The position numbers were made by a program, and so were the translations under genes. From Streptomyces venezuelae (GTDB lineage Bacteria; Actinomycetota; Actinomycetes; Streptomycetales; Streptomycetaceae): DNA of 64,000 bases. The notes under the pieces are model-generated. The model had not been told where the DNA came from, searched no databases, and worked only from the letters and a program-made list of their open reading frames with translations. Shown piece after piece: positions 8,765 through 16,894 of this stretch (position 1 is the stretch's first letter; each line of letters begins with the position of its first letter). The stretch spans positions 2,526,001-2,590,000 of the forward strand of contig NZ_CP029189.1 of NCBI RefSeq assembly GCF_008642275.1. The letters are read 5' to 3'.

Positions 8765-11700
8765 TCAGGCTTCGGCCGGAGCCGAGACGGACGGGAGCGA
8801 CTGCTGCTCCGCCGCCGCGGTCTTCTTCGTCGCCCGCTTCGCCGCGGTCTTCTTGGTCGTGGCCGCCTTCTTGGCCACGGTCTTCTTGGCGGCCGCCGCC
8901 TTCTTGGCCGGGGCCTTCTTCGCCGCGGTCGCCTTCTTGGCCGGAGCCTTCTTGGCGGCCTTCTTGGCCGGTGCGGCCTCCTCGGCCACCGGTGCGGCCT
9001 CCTCGGCCGGCGCGGGGGCCTCGGTCACGGGCGCCTCGACGACCAGCACGGCGGCCTCTGCCGCGCCCGCCGGGGAACCGGCGGGTGCGGTGGCCTTGCG
9101 GGTGGCACGGCGGCGCGGGCGGGCCGGGGCGGCCTCCACGACGGGAGCCTCCTCGGCGGGGGCCTCGACCTCGGCGACGACGGCCTCGGGCTCGGGCTCG
9201 ACGACCGGCTCGGGCTCCGCGACCACGACCGGCTCCGGCTCCGCGACGACGACCGGCTCCGGGGCCACCTCGGCCGCGGGGGCCGGGGCGGTGGCCTTAC
9301 GGGTCGCGCGGCGACGGGTACGGCCCTTCGGCGCGGCCTCCTCCACCTCGGCGCTCTCGACGCCCGGAGCGGTCTCGACGGCAGGAGCGGTCTCGGCGGC
9401 GAACTCCGCAGCCGGCTCCAGCACCGTCTCGGCCGGCTCGGTCACCGGCTCGTCCACGACCACGGGGGCCGGGGCCGGGGCCGGAGCGACCGCACCGCGC
9501 GGGGCGCCCGCCGGAGCGGTCGCCTTACGGGTCGCACGGCGCCGGTTGCGGCGACCGCTGATGCCCGCGGCGGCCTCGGCCTCGGCCGGGCTGCTGTAGA
9601 GCTCCTCGTCCGCGACGAACTCCGGCTCGGGCAGCGCACGCGGCGCGGCGGCCTCGGCGGCCACCTCCGCCTCGGTCTCGAAGGCCCCGGTGTCGGCGGG
9701 CTCGACCGTCTCGACCTCGTGGTCGTGCTGGTCGAACTCGGTGCGGCCACCACGGCGCTTCGAGCGCTTGCCGTTGCCACCGCCGCCGATCGCGGTCGGC
9801 TGCTCCATGTGCACGATGACACCGCGGCCGTTGCAGTGGACACAGGTCTCGGAGAAGGACTCCAGCAGACCCTGGCCCACCCGCTTGCGGGTCATCTGGA
9901 CCAGGCCCAGCGAGGTGACCTCGGCCACCTGGTGCTTCGTACGGTCGCGGCCCAGGCACTCCAGCATGCGCCGCAGGACCAGGTCGCGGTTGGACTCCAG
10001 GACCATGTCGATGAAGTCGATGACGACGATGCCGCCCAGGTCGCGCAGCCGCAGCTGGCGCACGATCTCCTCGGCCGCCTCCAGGTTGTTCCTGGTGACG
10101 GTCTCTTCGAGGTTGCCGCCCTGACCGGTGAACTTGCCGGTGTTGACGTCGATGACGATCATCGCCTCGGTCTTGTCGATCACAAGCGAGCCGCCCGAGG
10201 GCAGCCACACCTTGCGGTCGAGCGCCTTGGCGAGCTGCTCGTCGATCCGGTACGTCGCGAAGACGTCGACCTCGGAGGTCCAGCGCGACAGCCGGTCGGC
10301 CAGGTCCGGGGCCACGTGGTTCACGTAGCCGTGGATGGTCTCCCAGGCGCCGTCGCCGCTGACGATGACCTTCGAGAAGTCCTCGTTGAAGATGTCGCGC
10401 ACGACGCGGACGGTCATGTCCGGCTCGCCGTACAGCAGGCTCGGCGAAGAGGTCGAGATCTGCTTCGACTTCTTCTGGATGTCCTCCCACTGCGCCTGCA
10501 GACGCTCGACGTCGCGGCGCAGCTCGTCCTCGCTCGCACCCTCGGCGGCGGTGCGCACGATGACGCCCGCGTCCTCGGGGACGATCTTCTTGAGGATGGT
10601 CTTCAGACGCGCGCGCTCGGTGTCGGGCAGCTTGCGGCTGATGCCGGTCATCGAGCCCTCGGGCACGTAGACCAGGTAGCGGCCGGGCAGCGAGACCTGG
10701 CTGGTCAGGCGGGCGCCCTTGTGGCCGATCGGGTCCTTGGTGACCTGCACCAGGACCGACTGGCCGGACTTGAGGGCGGACTCGATGCGGCGCGGCCCGT
10801 TGGCCATGCCGAGCGCCTCGAAGTTGACCTCGCCGGCGTACAGGACGGCGTTGCGGCCCTTGCCGATGTCGATGAAGGCGGCCTCCATCGACGGCAGCAC
10901 GTTCTGGACCTTGCCCAGGTAGACGTTGCCGACGTACGACGTGGCCTCTTCCTTGTTGACGTAGTGCTCGACGAGCACGTTGTCCTCAAGGACGCCGATC
11001 TGGGTGCGCTCGCCGGACTGGCGGACCACCATGACGCGCTCGACGGCCTCACGGCGGGCCAGGAACTCGGCCTCCGTGATGATCGGGACGCGGCGGCGGC
11101 CCTGCTCGCGGCCCTCGCGGCGGCGCTGCTTCTTCGCTTCCAGACGGGTCGAGCCCTTGATGGACTGGACCTCGTCGGAGGACTCGGCCTTCTCCCGCGC
11201 GGGGCGCGGCTCGCGGACCTTGACGACGGTACGCACACCGTCCTCGTCACCCGCTTCGGCGGACTCGGCCGGGCCCTCGCCACTGCGACGGCGACGACGG
11301 CGACGACGGCGGCTGGAGCTGGAGCCGAGGGCCTCGTCGGCCTCCTCGTCCTCTTCCTCCTCGGCGTCCCGCTCGGCGGTGTCCTGCTCGGGGGCCTCGG
11401 CCTCGTCCTCGGCGGACTCGTCGAGATCGGCGGCCTCACCGCGACGGCGGCGACGGCCACCGCGACGACGACGGCGCGACGGGCGCTCGCCCGACTCGTC
11501 GCCCTCTTCGAACTCGCCGGACTCCTCCTCCAGCTCGGCGGCCTCGGCCGCCGGCTCCTCCTCCGCGAGCACCTCGGGAAGGGAGACCGGGGCGGACTCG
11601 GCGGCCGGAGCGGACTCGGCGGCGCCGCGCCCACGGCGACGGCGACGGCCGGCCGGCTGCGCGACGGGGGCCGTGGTGACCTCGGCCTCGACGAGCTCGG

Positions 11701-12850
11701 TCTCCTCTTCCTCCTCGACCTCCTCGGCCGGGGCGGCGGCGCGAGCAGCCGCGGCGGCCATGGCAGCCGTCTCGGGGGTCTGGAACATCGGCTCGGCGAA
11801 GACCGGGGCCTGGAAGACGGCGACGGCGGGACGCGCGGCGCGGCGGGCACGGGCCGGGGCCGCGGGCTCGACGCTCTCGGCGGGCCGGTCGGCCGGCTGC
11901 GGGGCGGCGGCGGCCGGAGCGGCGGAGCGGGTGGCGCGACGGCGGCCACCGCGCTTGGGCGAGTCCACGGCGTCGGCGACGGTCACGGCGCGGGTGGCCT
12001 TGGGGGCCTCCTCCGCGACGGGTGCGGGCTCGGCGGCGGGGGCCTCGGCCACGGCGGCGGCTTCGGCGGCCGGAGCCGCGACGGCGCGGGTGGCACGACG
12101 ACGGGCACGCGGAGCCGGAGCGGCCGGAGCCTCCTCGGCCACCGGCGCGGCCTCGACCACGGGCGCGGGGGCCTCGGCGGCCGGAGCCTCGACGACGGCG
12201 GCGGCCTCGGCGGCCGGAGCCGCCACGGCACGGGTGGCACGACGACGGGCACGCGGAGCCGGAGCGGCCGGAGCCTCCTCGACCACGGGCGCGGGGGCCT
12301 CGACGGCCGGAGCCTCGACGACGGCGGCGGCCTCGGCGGCCGGAGCCGCCACGGCACGGGTGGCACGACGACGGGCACGCGGAGCCGGAGCAGCCGGAGC
12401 CTCCTCGGCCACCGGCGCGGGGGCCTCGGCAGCCGGAACCTCGGCGGCCGGAGCCTCCGGGGCGGCGACGGCGCGGGTGGCGCGACGGCGGGTCCGCGGA
12501 GCGGGAGCCGCGGGCTCCTCGGCGACCGGGGCCGGCTCGGCGGACTTGGGCTCGGCCTTGGGCTCGGCGGCCGGGACCTCGACGACGGCCTCGGCGGCCG
12601 GGGTCGCCGGAGCGGCGACGGCGCGGGTCGCACGGCGGCGGGGACGGGCAGGGCCGGCGGCCGGAGCGGCCTCTTCGGCGGGGGCGGCCGGGGCGGCCTC
12701 GGTCACCGGAGCCGTATCGGCGACGACGCCACCGGGCGGGCCCGCGGGCCGGGAAGCGGCGCGGCGGCGACGGCGCGGCGGCAGGTTGTCGCTGGGGCTG
12801 CCACTGTCGGCGCTACCAGCGGAAGTGATGTCGTTTTCGTTGTTGGGCAT
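8765..12850 (-). CDS. rne: Ribonuclease E/G with long repetitive N- and C-terminal arms
   Basis: Single-strand endoribonuclease for mRNA turnover and stable-RNA maturation. At 1361 residues it matches the large Streptomyces RNase ES type, in which the catalytic core sits centrally instead of N-terminally. Residues 1 to about 590 are low-complexity Ala/Pro/Glu sequence with six RRRATR motifs and acidic and Arg-rich blocks. The S1-like region ([19 protein letters not shown]) begins near 630. The catalytic Asp segments [13 protein letters not shown] and [11 protein letters not shown] follow near 900-940. The zinc-link CVHCNGRG lies near 1004. The C-terminal arm has three more RRRATRK motifs and ends in a Lys/Ala-rich histone-H1-like tail from about 1290. 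The ATG at 12850 was chosen over an upstream one at 12973 because of a GGGAG site. GC-rich repeats make this stretch prone to assembly error. Confidence 0.96.
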   Translation of the reverse strand: MPNNENDITSAGSADSGSPSDNLPPRRRRRAASRPAGPPGGVVADTAPVTEAAPAAPAEEAAPAAGPARPRRRATRAVAAPATPAAEAVVEVPAAEPKAEPKSAEPAPVAEEPAAPAPRTRRRATRAVAAPEAPAAEVPAAEAPAPVAEEAPAAPAPRARRRATRAVAAPAAEAAAVVEAPAVEAPAPVVEEAPAAPAPRARRRATRAVAAPAAEAAAVVEAPAAEAPAPVVEAAPVAEEAPAAPAPRARRRATRAVAAPAAEAAAVAEAPAAEPAPVAEEAPKATRAVTVADAVDSPKRGGRRRATRSAAPAAAAPQPADRPAESVEPAAPARARRAARPAVAVFQAPVFAEPMFQTPETAAMAAAAARAAAPAEEVEEEEETELVEAEVTTAPVAQPAGRRRRRGRGAAESAPAAESAPVSLPEVLAEEEPAAEAAELEEESGEFEEGDESGERPSRRRRRGGRRRRRGEAADLDESAEDEAEAPEQDTAERDAEEEEDEEADEALGSSSSRRRRRRRRRSGEGPAESAEAGDEDGVRTVVKVREPRPAREKAESSDEVQSIKGSTRLEAKKQRRREGREQGRRRVPIITEAEFLARREAVERVMVVRQSGERTQIGVLEDNVLVEHYVNKEEATSYVGNVYLGKVQNVLPSMEAAFIDIGKGRNAVLYAGEVNFEALGMANGPRRIESALKSGQSVLVQVTKDPIGHKGARLTSQVSLPGRYLVYVPEGSMTGISRKLPDTERARLKTILKKIVPEDAGVIVRTAAEGASEDELRRDVERLQAQWEDIQKKSKQISTSSPSLLYGEPDMTVRVVRDIFNEDFSKVIVSGDGAWETIHGYVNHVAPDLADRLSRWTSEVDVFATYRIDEQLAKALDRKVWLPSGGSLVIDKTEAMIVIDVNTGKFTGQGGNLEETVTRNNLEAAEEIVRQLRLRDLGGIVVIDFIDMVLESNRDLVLRRMLECLGRDRTKHQVAEVTSLGLVQMTRKRVGQGLLESFSETCVHCNGRGVIVHMEQPTAIGGGGNGKRSKRRGGRTEFDQHDHEVETVEPADTGAFETEAEVAAEAAAPRALPEPEFVADEELYSSPAEAEAAAGISGRRNRRRATRKATAPAGAPRGAVAPAPAPAPVVVDEPVTEPAETVLEPAAEFAAETAPAVETAPGVESAEVEEAAPKGRTRRRATRKATAPAPAAEVAPEPVVVAEPEPVVVAEPEPVVEPEPEAVVAEVEAPAEEAPVVEAAPARPRRRATRKATAPAGSPAGAAEAAVLVVEAPVTEAPAPAEEAAPVAEEAAPAKKAAKKAPAKKATAAKKAPAKKAAAAKKTVAKKAATTKKTAAKRATKKTAAAEQQSLPSVSAPAEA
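12020..12480 (-). repeat. 126/144-bp tandem repeat inside rne
   Basis: Near-identical units encode [15 protein letters not shown] followed by [16 protein letters not shown] linkers. A shared landmark recurs at 12091, 12235 and 12361, giving spacings of 144 and 126 bp (48 and 42 codons). The copies preserve the reading frame. Confidence 0.85.
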
Positions 12851-12984
12851 TGCGGGCGGTTCTCCCGTCACGCTCCCGGGCGCCGCGGCTGACTTCCGGT
12901 CCGGCACGGCTCCGCGTAATGAGCGCGGAGCCGGCCTCCGGGGCGCGTTCGCCACACGGGAGCTGTAGTCCATGGCCGCCGGTT

Positions 12985-13005
12985 CCGTACGTGTTGTCCG
13001 TACGG
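12985..13005. other. small inverted repeat upstream of rne
   Basis: CCGTACG and CGTACGG (7 bp) flank a 7-base loop in the gap between the TIGR03936 gene and rne. It could be a weak terminator or a regulatory dyad. The rest of 12851-13085 shows nothing I can assign. Confidence 0.35.
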
Positions 13006-13085
13006 CCTGGCGGAAGTCTTCAGGTCAGTGCGCGGCCCGACCCAGGTGGCTCCCGAGTACCAGGGCTGCGCGACGACGGCGTTCC

Positions 13086-13979
13086 TTACGCGGCGGGACC
13101 TTCCGGCGCCTTCGCGTCGGCCGGTACGGCGGCCGTGGGTGGGGCGGCCGTGTCGGCCTCGCGGTCGGGCGCGAGCGGGTCGGTCACCGTGCCGGACTCC
13201 TCGTCGAAGAGCCCCTGCGCCAGCCTGGTCACCGCTGAGGGGACCGGCGGCGCCAGGTCGGCCACAGCTCGGAGACCGGACAGGACGTCGTCGGGTCGCA
13301 CGGCAGGTGTCAGATGCCGAACAACCAGCCGCAGTATCGCACAGGCATTGTCCAGCGGCCTATCAGCCGGGGCGGGAAGCGCTTCCAGACTCACGACCGC
13401 GCCACGCGTGTCGAAGGTCCGCATTCCGTTCTTGGTCCGACGCTGCACCTCCACGGTCTCGGCGGCGAGGAAGGCCGTCACGGCCCGCTCGGCCTCGGCG
13501 AGCTCCACGCCGTCCAGGCGCAGCTCCCACACGGAGGCGGTCAGCCGGTCGGCGAGACCCGAGGTACGGGCCTCGACGGCGTCGATGATGTCGAGTCCGG
13601 TGGGCATCGACTCGTCGAGCAGCTCACGGAGCTTCTCGGGGGCGCGGGGCTCGGCGAGGGCGATCTCCAGGTACTCGGCCTCGCTGCCGGTGCCGGTCGG
13701 AGCGGCGTTCGCGTACGAGACGCGCGGGTGCGGGGTGAAGCCGGCCGAGTACGCCATCGGCACCTCGGCGCGGCGCAGGGCCCGCTCGAAGGCTCGCTGG
13801 AAGTCGCGGTGGCTGGTGAACCGGAGGCGGCCGCGCTTGGTGTAGCGCAGTCGGATGCGCTGCACCACCGGTGCGGGAGGCGGGCCTTCGGGCTGTCGCT
13901 TGCCCAGTGGTTCTTCTCCTTGTGCGGGGCTCCGCGGCTCGCGCGTCGCCCTGAGGTCTGTCGACCCGCTCCGGCTCAC
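13086..13979 (-). CDS. TIGR03936-type radical-SAM-associated protein (DUF2344)
   Basis: Conserved bacterial protein of unknown reaction that normally travels with, or is fused to, a TIGR03960 B12-binding radical SAM enzyme. That partner is present here 3 kb upstream. The diagnostic segment is RIRLRYTKRGRLRFTSHRDF followed by ERALRRAEVPMAYSAGFTPHP. The start is uncertain. The GTG at 13979 overlaps the upstream stop as GTGA but has no clear ribosome-binding site. An in-frame CTG at 13907 has a perfect AAGGAG (13916-13921) eight bases upstream and would give 273 residues. The extra 24 N-terminal residues look unconserved. A role in tRNA or other RNA modification has been suggested for the pair only from context. 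Confidence 0.88.
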   Translation of the reverse strand: MSRSGSTDLRATREPRSPAQGEEPLGKRQPEGPPPAPVVQRIRLRYTKRGRLRFTSHRDFQRAFERALRRAEVPMAYSAGFTPHPRVSYANAAPTGTGSEAEYLEIALAEPRAPEKLRELLDESMPTGLDIIDAVEARTSGLADRLTASVWELRLDGVELAEAERAVTAFLAAETVEVQRRTKNGMRTFDTRGAVVSLEALPAPADRPLDNACAILRLVVRHLTPAVRPDDVLSGLRAVADLAPPVPSAVTRLAQGLFDEESGTVTDPLAPDREADTAAPPTAAVPADAKAPEGPAA

Positions 13980-15061
13980 CCCCGCCGTCGGGGCAGGGAG
14001 ATCTCGTCAGCGGGTGCCGCGTCGGCGGCTGTCGTACTACCCAGAGTACGCGCCCGTGACCTCGCCGGTTCCACGGGAGGAGCACCGAAGAGCGCGCGGC
14101 GTACGGTGGCGCGCGCCTCGCGGACCGCGGCGCGACCGGTCCGCCAGACCTCCCGCACGGCGTGCCCGACGGGGGTGAGCACGTGCCGGTACACCCGGGA
14201 GGCGGGCCATCCGACCAGCACCCAGCCGACCCGCTTGAGCCCCCGCCACAGGGCGCCGACGATCTGCCCGGCCACGTGCCAGGCCCATGCGAGGACCTTC
14301 CCGAGCGGGGCCAGGACGTACCGGTACAGGCCGGCGGCCAGCCATACGACGGCGAGCCCGACGGGCCGCAGCAGGTACCGGTAGCCGGCGACCACCAGCC
14401 ATACGAGGCCCAGCCCGACGGGCCGCAGCAGGTACCGGAACACCGCGACCGCCAGCCATACGAGACCGAGCCCGACGGGCCGCAGCACGTACTGGTGGAA
14501 CACCCCGGCCAGCCACACGATCCCGCGGCCGACGGGCGCGAGCGCGTAGCGCCACAGCCCGACCCACGGCCACACGAACAGCGTCATGCCGAGGGCCCAT
14601 CCGATCCAGCCGACGCCCTTGGCGAGGGGCGCGAGCAGGTAGCGCATGCCGCCCCGGCCCACCCAGGCCATGGCCGCCCCGAGCGGACGCAGGAGGTGGG
14701 CGGTCAGGAACCGCCCGGCCGGCGCCAGCACCTGGTCGTACAGGCTCCGCCCCACCCGTGCCAGCCCCTGGCCGACCGGAACGATCACGTACCGCCACAG
14801 TCCGACCCACGGCCAGACGAAGACCAGCTTGAGCAGGACTGTCAGCAGCCAGCCCAACGCCCGGAACAGCGGCTCCAGGACATGGACGTACAGCGGCCGC
14901 AGGACGTGCCGGTGCACGGCCCGGCCCCCGGCGACCAGCAGTTCCCAGACCACTCGTACGGGCAGTACGACGAGTACGGCGACGATCTTCACGGGGATCC
15001 TGATGACGCCCACCAGGCACCCGTCGCCACCGCCGGCCGGAGGCCGCTTGTCCGTTTCCAT
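13976..15061 (-). CDS. membrane protein of tandem 19-residue hydrophobic repeats, function unknown
   Basis: A 361-residue protein with no recognised domain. Most of it is built from a repeating unit of about 19 residues, clearest in three consecutive copies that begin with Y-(V/L)-L-R-P-V-G-L, with diverged units on either side (for example YVLAPLGKVLAWAW). A second repeat, VWPWVGLWRY, occurs twice. Sequence is alternately strongly hydrophobic and Arg-punctuated, suggesting several membrane-embedded or amphipathic helices. The C-terminal 60 residues are basic and probably cytoplasmic. The ATG at 15061 was preferred over one at 15121 because the longer version would run through a terminator hairpin. 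It overlaps the next gene by four bases (GTGA). Confidence 0.72.
   Translation of the reverse strand: METDKRPPAGGGDGCLVGVIRIPVKIVAVLVVLPVRVVWELLVAGGRAVHRHVLRPLYVHVLEPLFRALGWLLTVLLKLVFVWPWVGLWRYVIVPVGQGLARVGRSLYDQVLAPAGRFLTAHLLRPLGAAMAWVGRGGMRYLLAPLAKGVGWIGWALGMTLFVWPWVGLWRYALAPVGRGIVWLAGVFHQYVLRPVGLGLVWLAVAVFRYLLRPVGLGLVWLVVAGYRYLLRPVGLAVVWLAAGLYRYVLAPLGKVLAWAWHVAGQIVGALWRGLKRVGWVLVGWPASRVYRHVLTPVGHAVREVWRTGRAAVREARATVRRALFGAPPVEPARSRARTLGSTTAADAAPADEISLPRRRG
14339..14566 (-). repeat. 57-bp tandem repeat encoding the 19-residue units
   Basis: Units begin at 14339, 14396 and 14453 with CAGCCATACGA, exactly 57 bp apart, and a diverged fourth begins at 14510. The period is a multiple of three, so copy-number change would preserve the protein frame. 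Confidence 0.85.
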
Positions 15062-15079
15062 GCGGGTGGGGACGCCGAA

Positions 15080-15110
15080 GAGGCCCCCACCCGTTGCGGG
15101 CGGGGGCCTC
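15080..15110 (-). terminator. original terminator of the radical SAM gene, now separated from it
   Basis: A 14-bp stem (15080-15093 with 15097-15110, one wobble on the minus strand) with loop TTG lies 14 bases after the stranded original 3' end of the radical SAM gene (stop codon at 15125-15127). The integrated element has moved the gene body 1.77 kb away from it. Confidence 0.75.
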
Positions 15111-15124
15111 TCGTGACCCAAGGG

Positions 15125-15205
15125 TTACTTCACGACGGACAGCGGCAGCAGCTTCTTGCCGGTGGGGCCGATCTGGATCTCGGTCTGCATCTGAGGACAC
15201 ACGCC
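15125..15205 (-). pseudogene. stranded original 3' end of the radical SAM gene
   Basis: Read on the minus strand, this stretch encodes GVCPQMQTEIQIGPTGKK followed by LLPLSVVK and a TAA stop. It is nearly the same as the present C-terminus of the TIGR03960 protein (GVCPQLDTHIQIGPTGKK, LLPLSVVNK). It has no start and its upstream part is missing. It is best read as the ancestral gene tail displaced by insertion of the recombinase element. Confidence 0.85.
15138..15205. repeat. left att-like repeat (attL candidate)
   Basis: A 68-bp sequence matching 16911-16978. The first 41 bases are identical, the next 12 match at 6, and the last 15 (CTGAGGACACACGCC) are identical. Crossover most probably took place in the 41-base block. 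Confidence 0.82.
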
Positions 15206-15249
15206 CACACGCCCACATCCAGCGACGCGACCATGTCGTTGGGCAGACC

Positions 15250-16848
15250 ATGAAGAAAGCCTCGGGAAACCGGCAGAAACCCCACACGACAGACTCCCAG
15301 TGGCGCAAGACCGATCTGACCCTGCTGGAGGAGCTCATATCGGCGGAGGCACGCCTGCCTGCCGACGCGCCACGGGCACTTCTCTCCGTGAGGCTCTCCA
15401 CACTCACCACCGAGACCACCTCCCCCGTCCGGCAAGAACTCGACCTACGCCGTCTTGCCCAGGAGCGGGGATACCGTGTCGTCGGTGTCGCAAGCGATCT
15501 GAACGTCTCCGCAACCCGGGTTCCGCCCTGGCGACGCAGAGAGCTCGGGCAGTGGTTGAACGACCGGGTACCGGAGTTCGACGTGCTGCTCTTCTGGAAG
15601 CTGGACCGCCTGGTCCGCCGGCTCACCGATCTCAGCACCATGATCGAGTGGTGTCTCCGGCACGAAAAGAACCTGGTCTCCAAACACGACGCCATCGACC
15701 TGTCCAGTCCTGCCGGAAAGGCAATGACAGAGATCATCGGTGGCATTGCCGAAATCGAGGCAACAGCCATCAGTACTCGTGTGACCAGCCTCTGGGACTA
15801 TGCGAGGACGCAGTCAGATTGGCTCGTCGGCAAACCGCCCTACGGCTACACGATTGACGATCGCGGCAGGCTGGTCATCGATCAGCAGGAGCAGCGCGTG
15901 CTGCGCTGGTGTCTGGGCGCCGCATTGCGCGGGGTCTCCGCTCGGCGGATGACCACCGTCCTCATCCGGGCACGGGTCCCTACCGGTGGAGGTGGTCAGT
16001 GGAGCGCAAGCACCCTGCTGCGAAGACTGCGCAATCCGGCACTCATGGGCTTCCGAGTCAGCGAATACAAGAACGGTGGCGCGAGGCGCTCGGAGACCGT
16101 CCTGGGCCTGGACGGCAATCCGATCAGGGTGGCCGATCCCATCGTCACGGAAGCGGAGTGGCTATCCCTCCAAGCGGCGCTGAGTGAACGGGCGAAAGCG
16201 CAGCCGACCAGACGCAAGGGCGGAGCGACGGAGTTCCTGGGGATTCTGGTGTGTTCGGACTGCGGCACGCACATGACAGCGCACAGGAGCAAGGGGAAGG
16301 TCCGCACATACGAGTACCTGCGGTGCCGTAGGTGTCCCAGCGGTGGTTTGGGGGCTCCAGATCCGGAATCCGTCTACAACCGACTGACCCACGAGGTCAT
16401 GAGCGCGTTGGGCTCGGAGCCGGTCAAGGTCAGGGAGTACGCACCGGGCACGGACGGCCGCGATCGGCGGAGGACAGTCGAGAACGGCATCGCCCACTAC
16501 ATGACCGGTCTGGAGCCCGGCGGGCGATACGCCCGGACCCCCTTCACGCGTCAGCAGGCGGAGCAATCGCTGGAAGGGCTGATCACCGAACTGGAGAGGC
16601 TGGACCCGCAGACTGCGCAGGACCGCTGGCTGCAGACATCCAGCGGCGGTACCTTCCGCGAGCGCTGGGTCCAGGAAGACAGAGAAACCATGGCCAGCGA
16701 CTTGCGGCGAGCGGGGATCACCTGCTCGGTCAGTAGGCGCAAGGTCCCCGGCGTCCGGGCGCCGGAGGTAGACCTGAAGTTGATCGTTCCCGCAGATGCG
16801 AGGGAACGGCTGGTCATCAAGAGGGACGCCTTCACCAGCGGATCCTGA
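15250..16848 (+). CDS. large serine recombinase / integrase
   Basis: Site-specific recombinase of 532 residues, typical for phage-type large serine integrases. The N-terminal resolvase domain has RALLSVRLST, where Ser50 is the likely nucleophile and Arg48 its partner, and KLDRLVRR near residues 116-123. The recombinase domain follows with KPPYGYTIDDRG and WSASTLLRRLRNPALMG. A zinc-ribbon with CSDCG near 335 and CRRC near 358 and a C-terminal coiled-coil-like region complete the architecture. The ATG at 15250 lacks a strong ribosome-binding site, but upstream codons in the frame belong to the att region. It lies within a direct repeat and is expected to catalyse its own integration; excision would normally need a directionality factor, which is absent here. 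Confidence 0.95.
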   Translation: MKKASGNRQKPHTTDSQWRKTDLTLLEELISAEARLPADAPRALLSVRLSTLTTETTSPVRQELDLRRLAQERGYRVVGVASDLNVSATRVPPWRRRELGQWLNDRVPEFDVLLFWKLDRLVRRLTDLSTMIEWCLRHEKNLVSKHDAIDLSSPAGKAMTEIIGGIAEIEATAISTRVTSLWDYARTQSDWLVGKPPYGYTIDDRGRLVIDQQEQRVLRWCLGAALRGVSARRMTTVLIRARVPTGGGGQWSASTLLRRLRNPALMGFRVSEYKNGGARRSETVLGLDGNPIRVADPIVTEAEWLSLQAALSERAKAQPTRRKGGATEFLGILVCSDCGTHMTAHRSKGKVRTYEYLRCRRCPSGGLGAPDPESVYNRLTHEVMSALGSEPVKVREYAPGTDGRDRRRTVENGIAHYMTGLEPGGRYARTPFTRQQAEQSLEGLITELERLDPQTAQDRWLQTSSGGTFRERWVQEDRETMASDLRRAGITCSVSRRKVPGVRAPEVDLKLIVPADARERLVIKRDAFTSGS

Positions 16849-16855
16849 TGAGACG

Positions 16856-16886
16856 CTGTCGGCCCTGTCGAGGACAGGGCCGACAG
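16856..16886. terminator. bidirectional terminator between integrase and radical SAM gene
   Basis: A perfect 14-bp stem (16856-16869 with 16873-16886) with loop GAG lies eight bases after the integrase stop and eight bases from the radical SAM stop, so it can serve both convergent genes. It came with the element. Confidence 0.88.
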
Positions 16887-16894
16887 GCTCGTGC

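Noticed and set aside
12020..12480. CRISPR-like regular repeats
   Set aside because: The repeats are coding, in frame, GC-rich and without unique spacers; they encode RNase E linker repeats. No CRISPR array or cas gene is seen in the window.
8261..12892. Very long open frame of more than 1500 codons on the plus strand, opposite rne
   Set aside because: Its product is Gly/Leu/Arg-rich low complexity with no domain. It exists because the repetitive GC-rich rne arms lack stop codons on the other strand. No ribosome-binding site or promoter supports it.
15061..15121. Longer start for the repeat-rich membrane protein
   Set aside because: It would translate through the 15080-15110 hairpin, which is better explained as the old terminator of the radical SAM gene.
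15094..15250. Extended N-terminus for the serine recombinase
   Set aside because: The upstream codons are the antisense of the stranded radical SAM tail and the att repeat; the resolvase domain starts well after the ATG at 15250.
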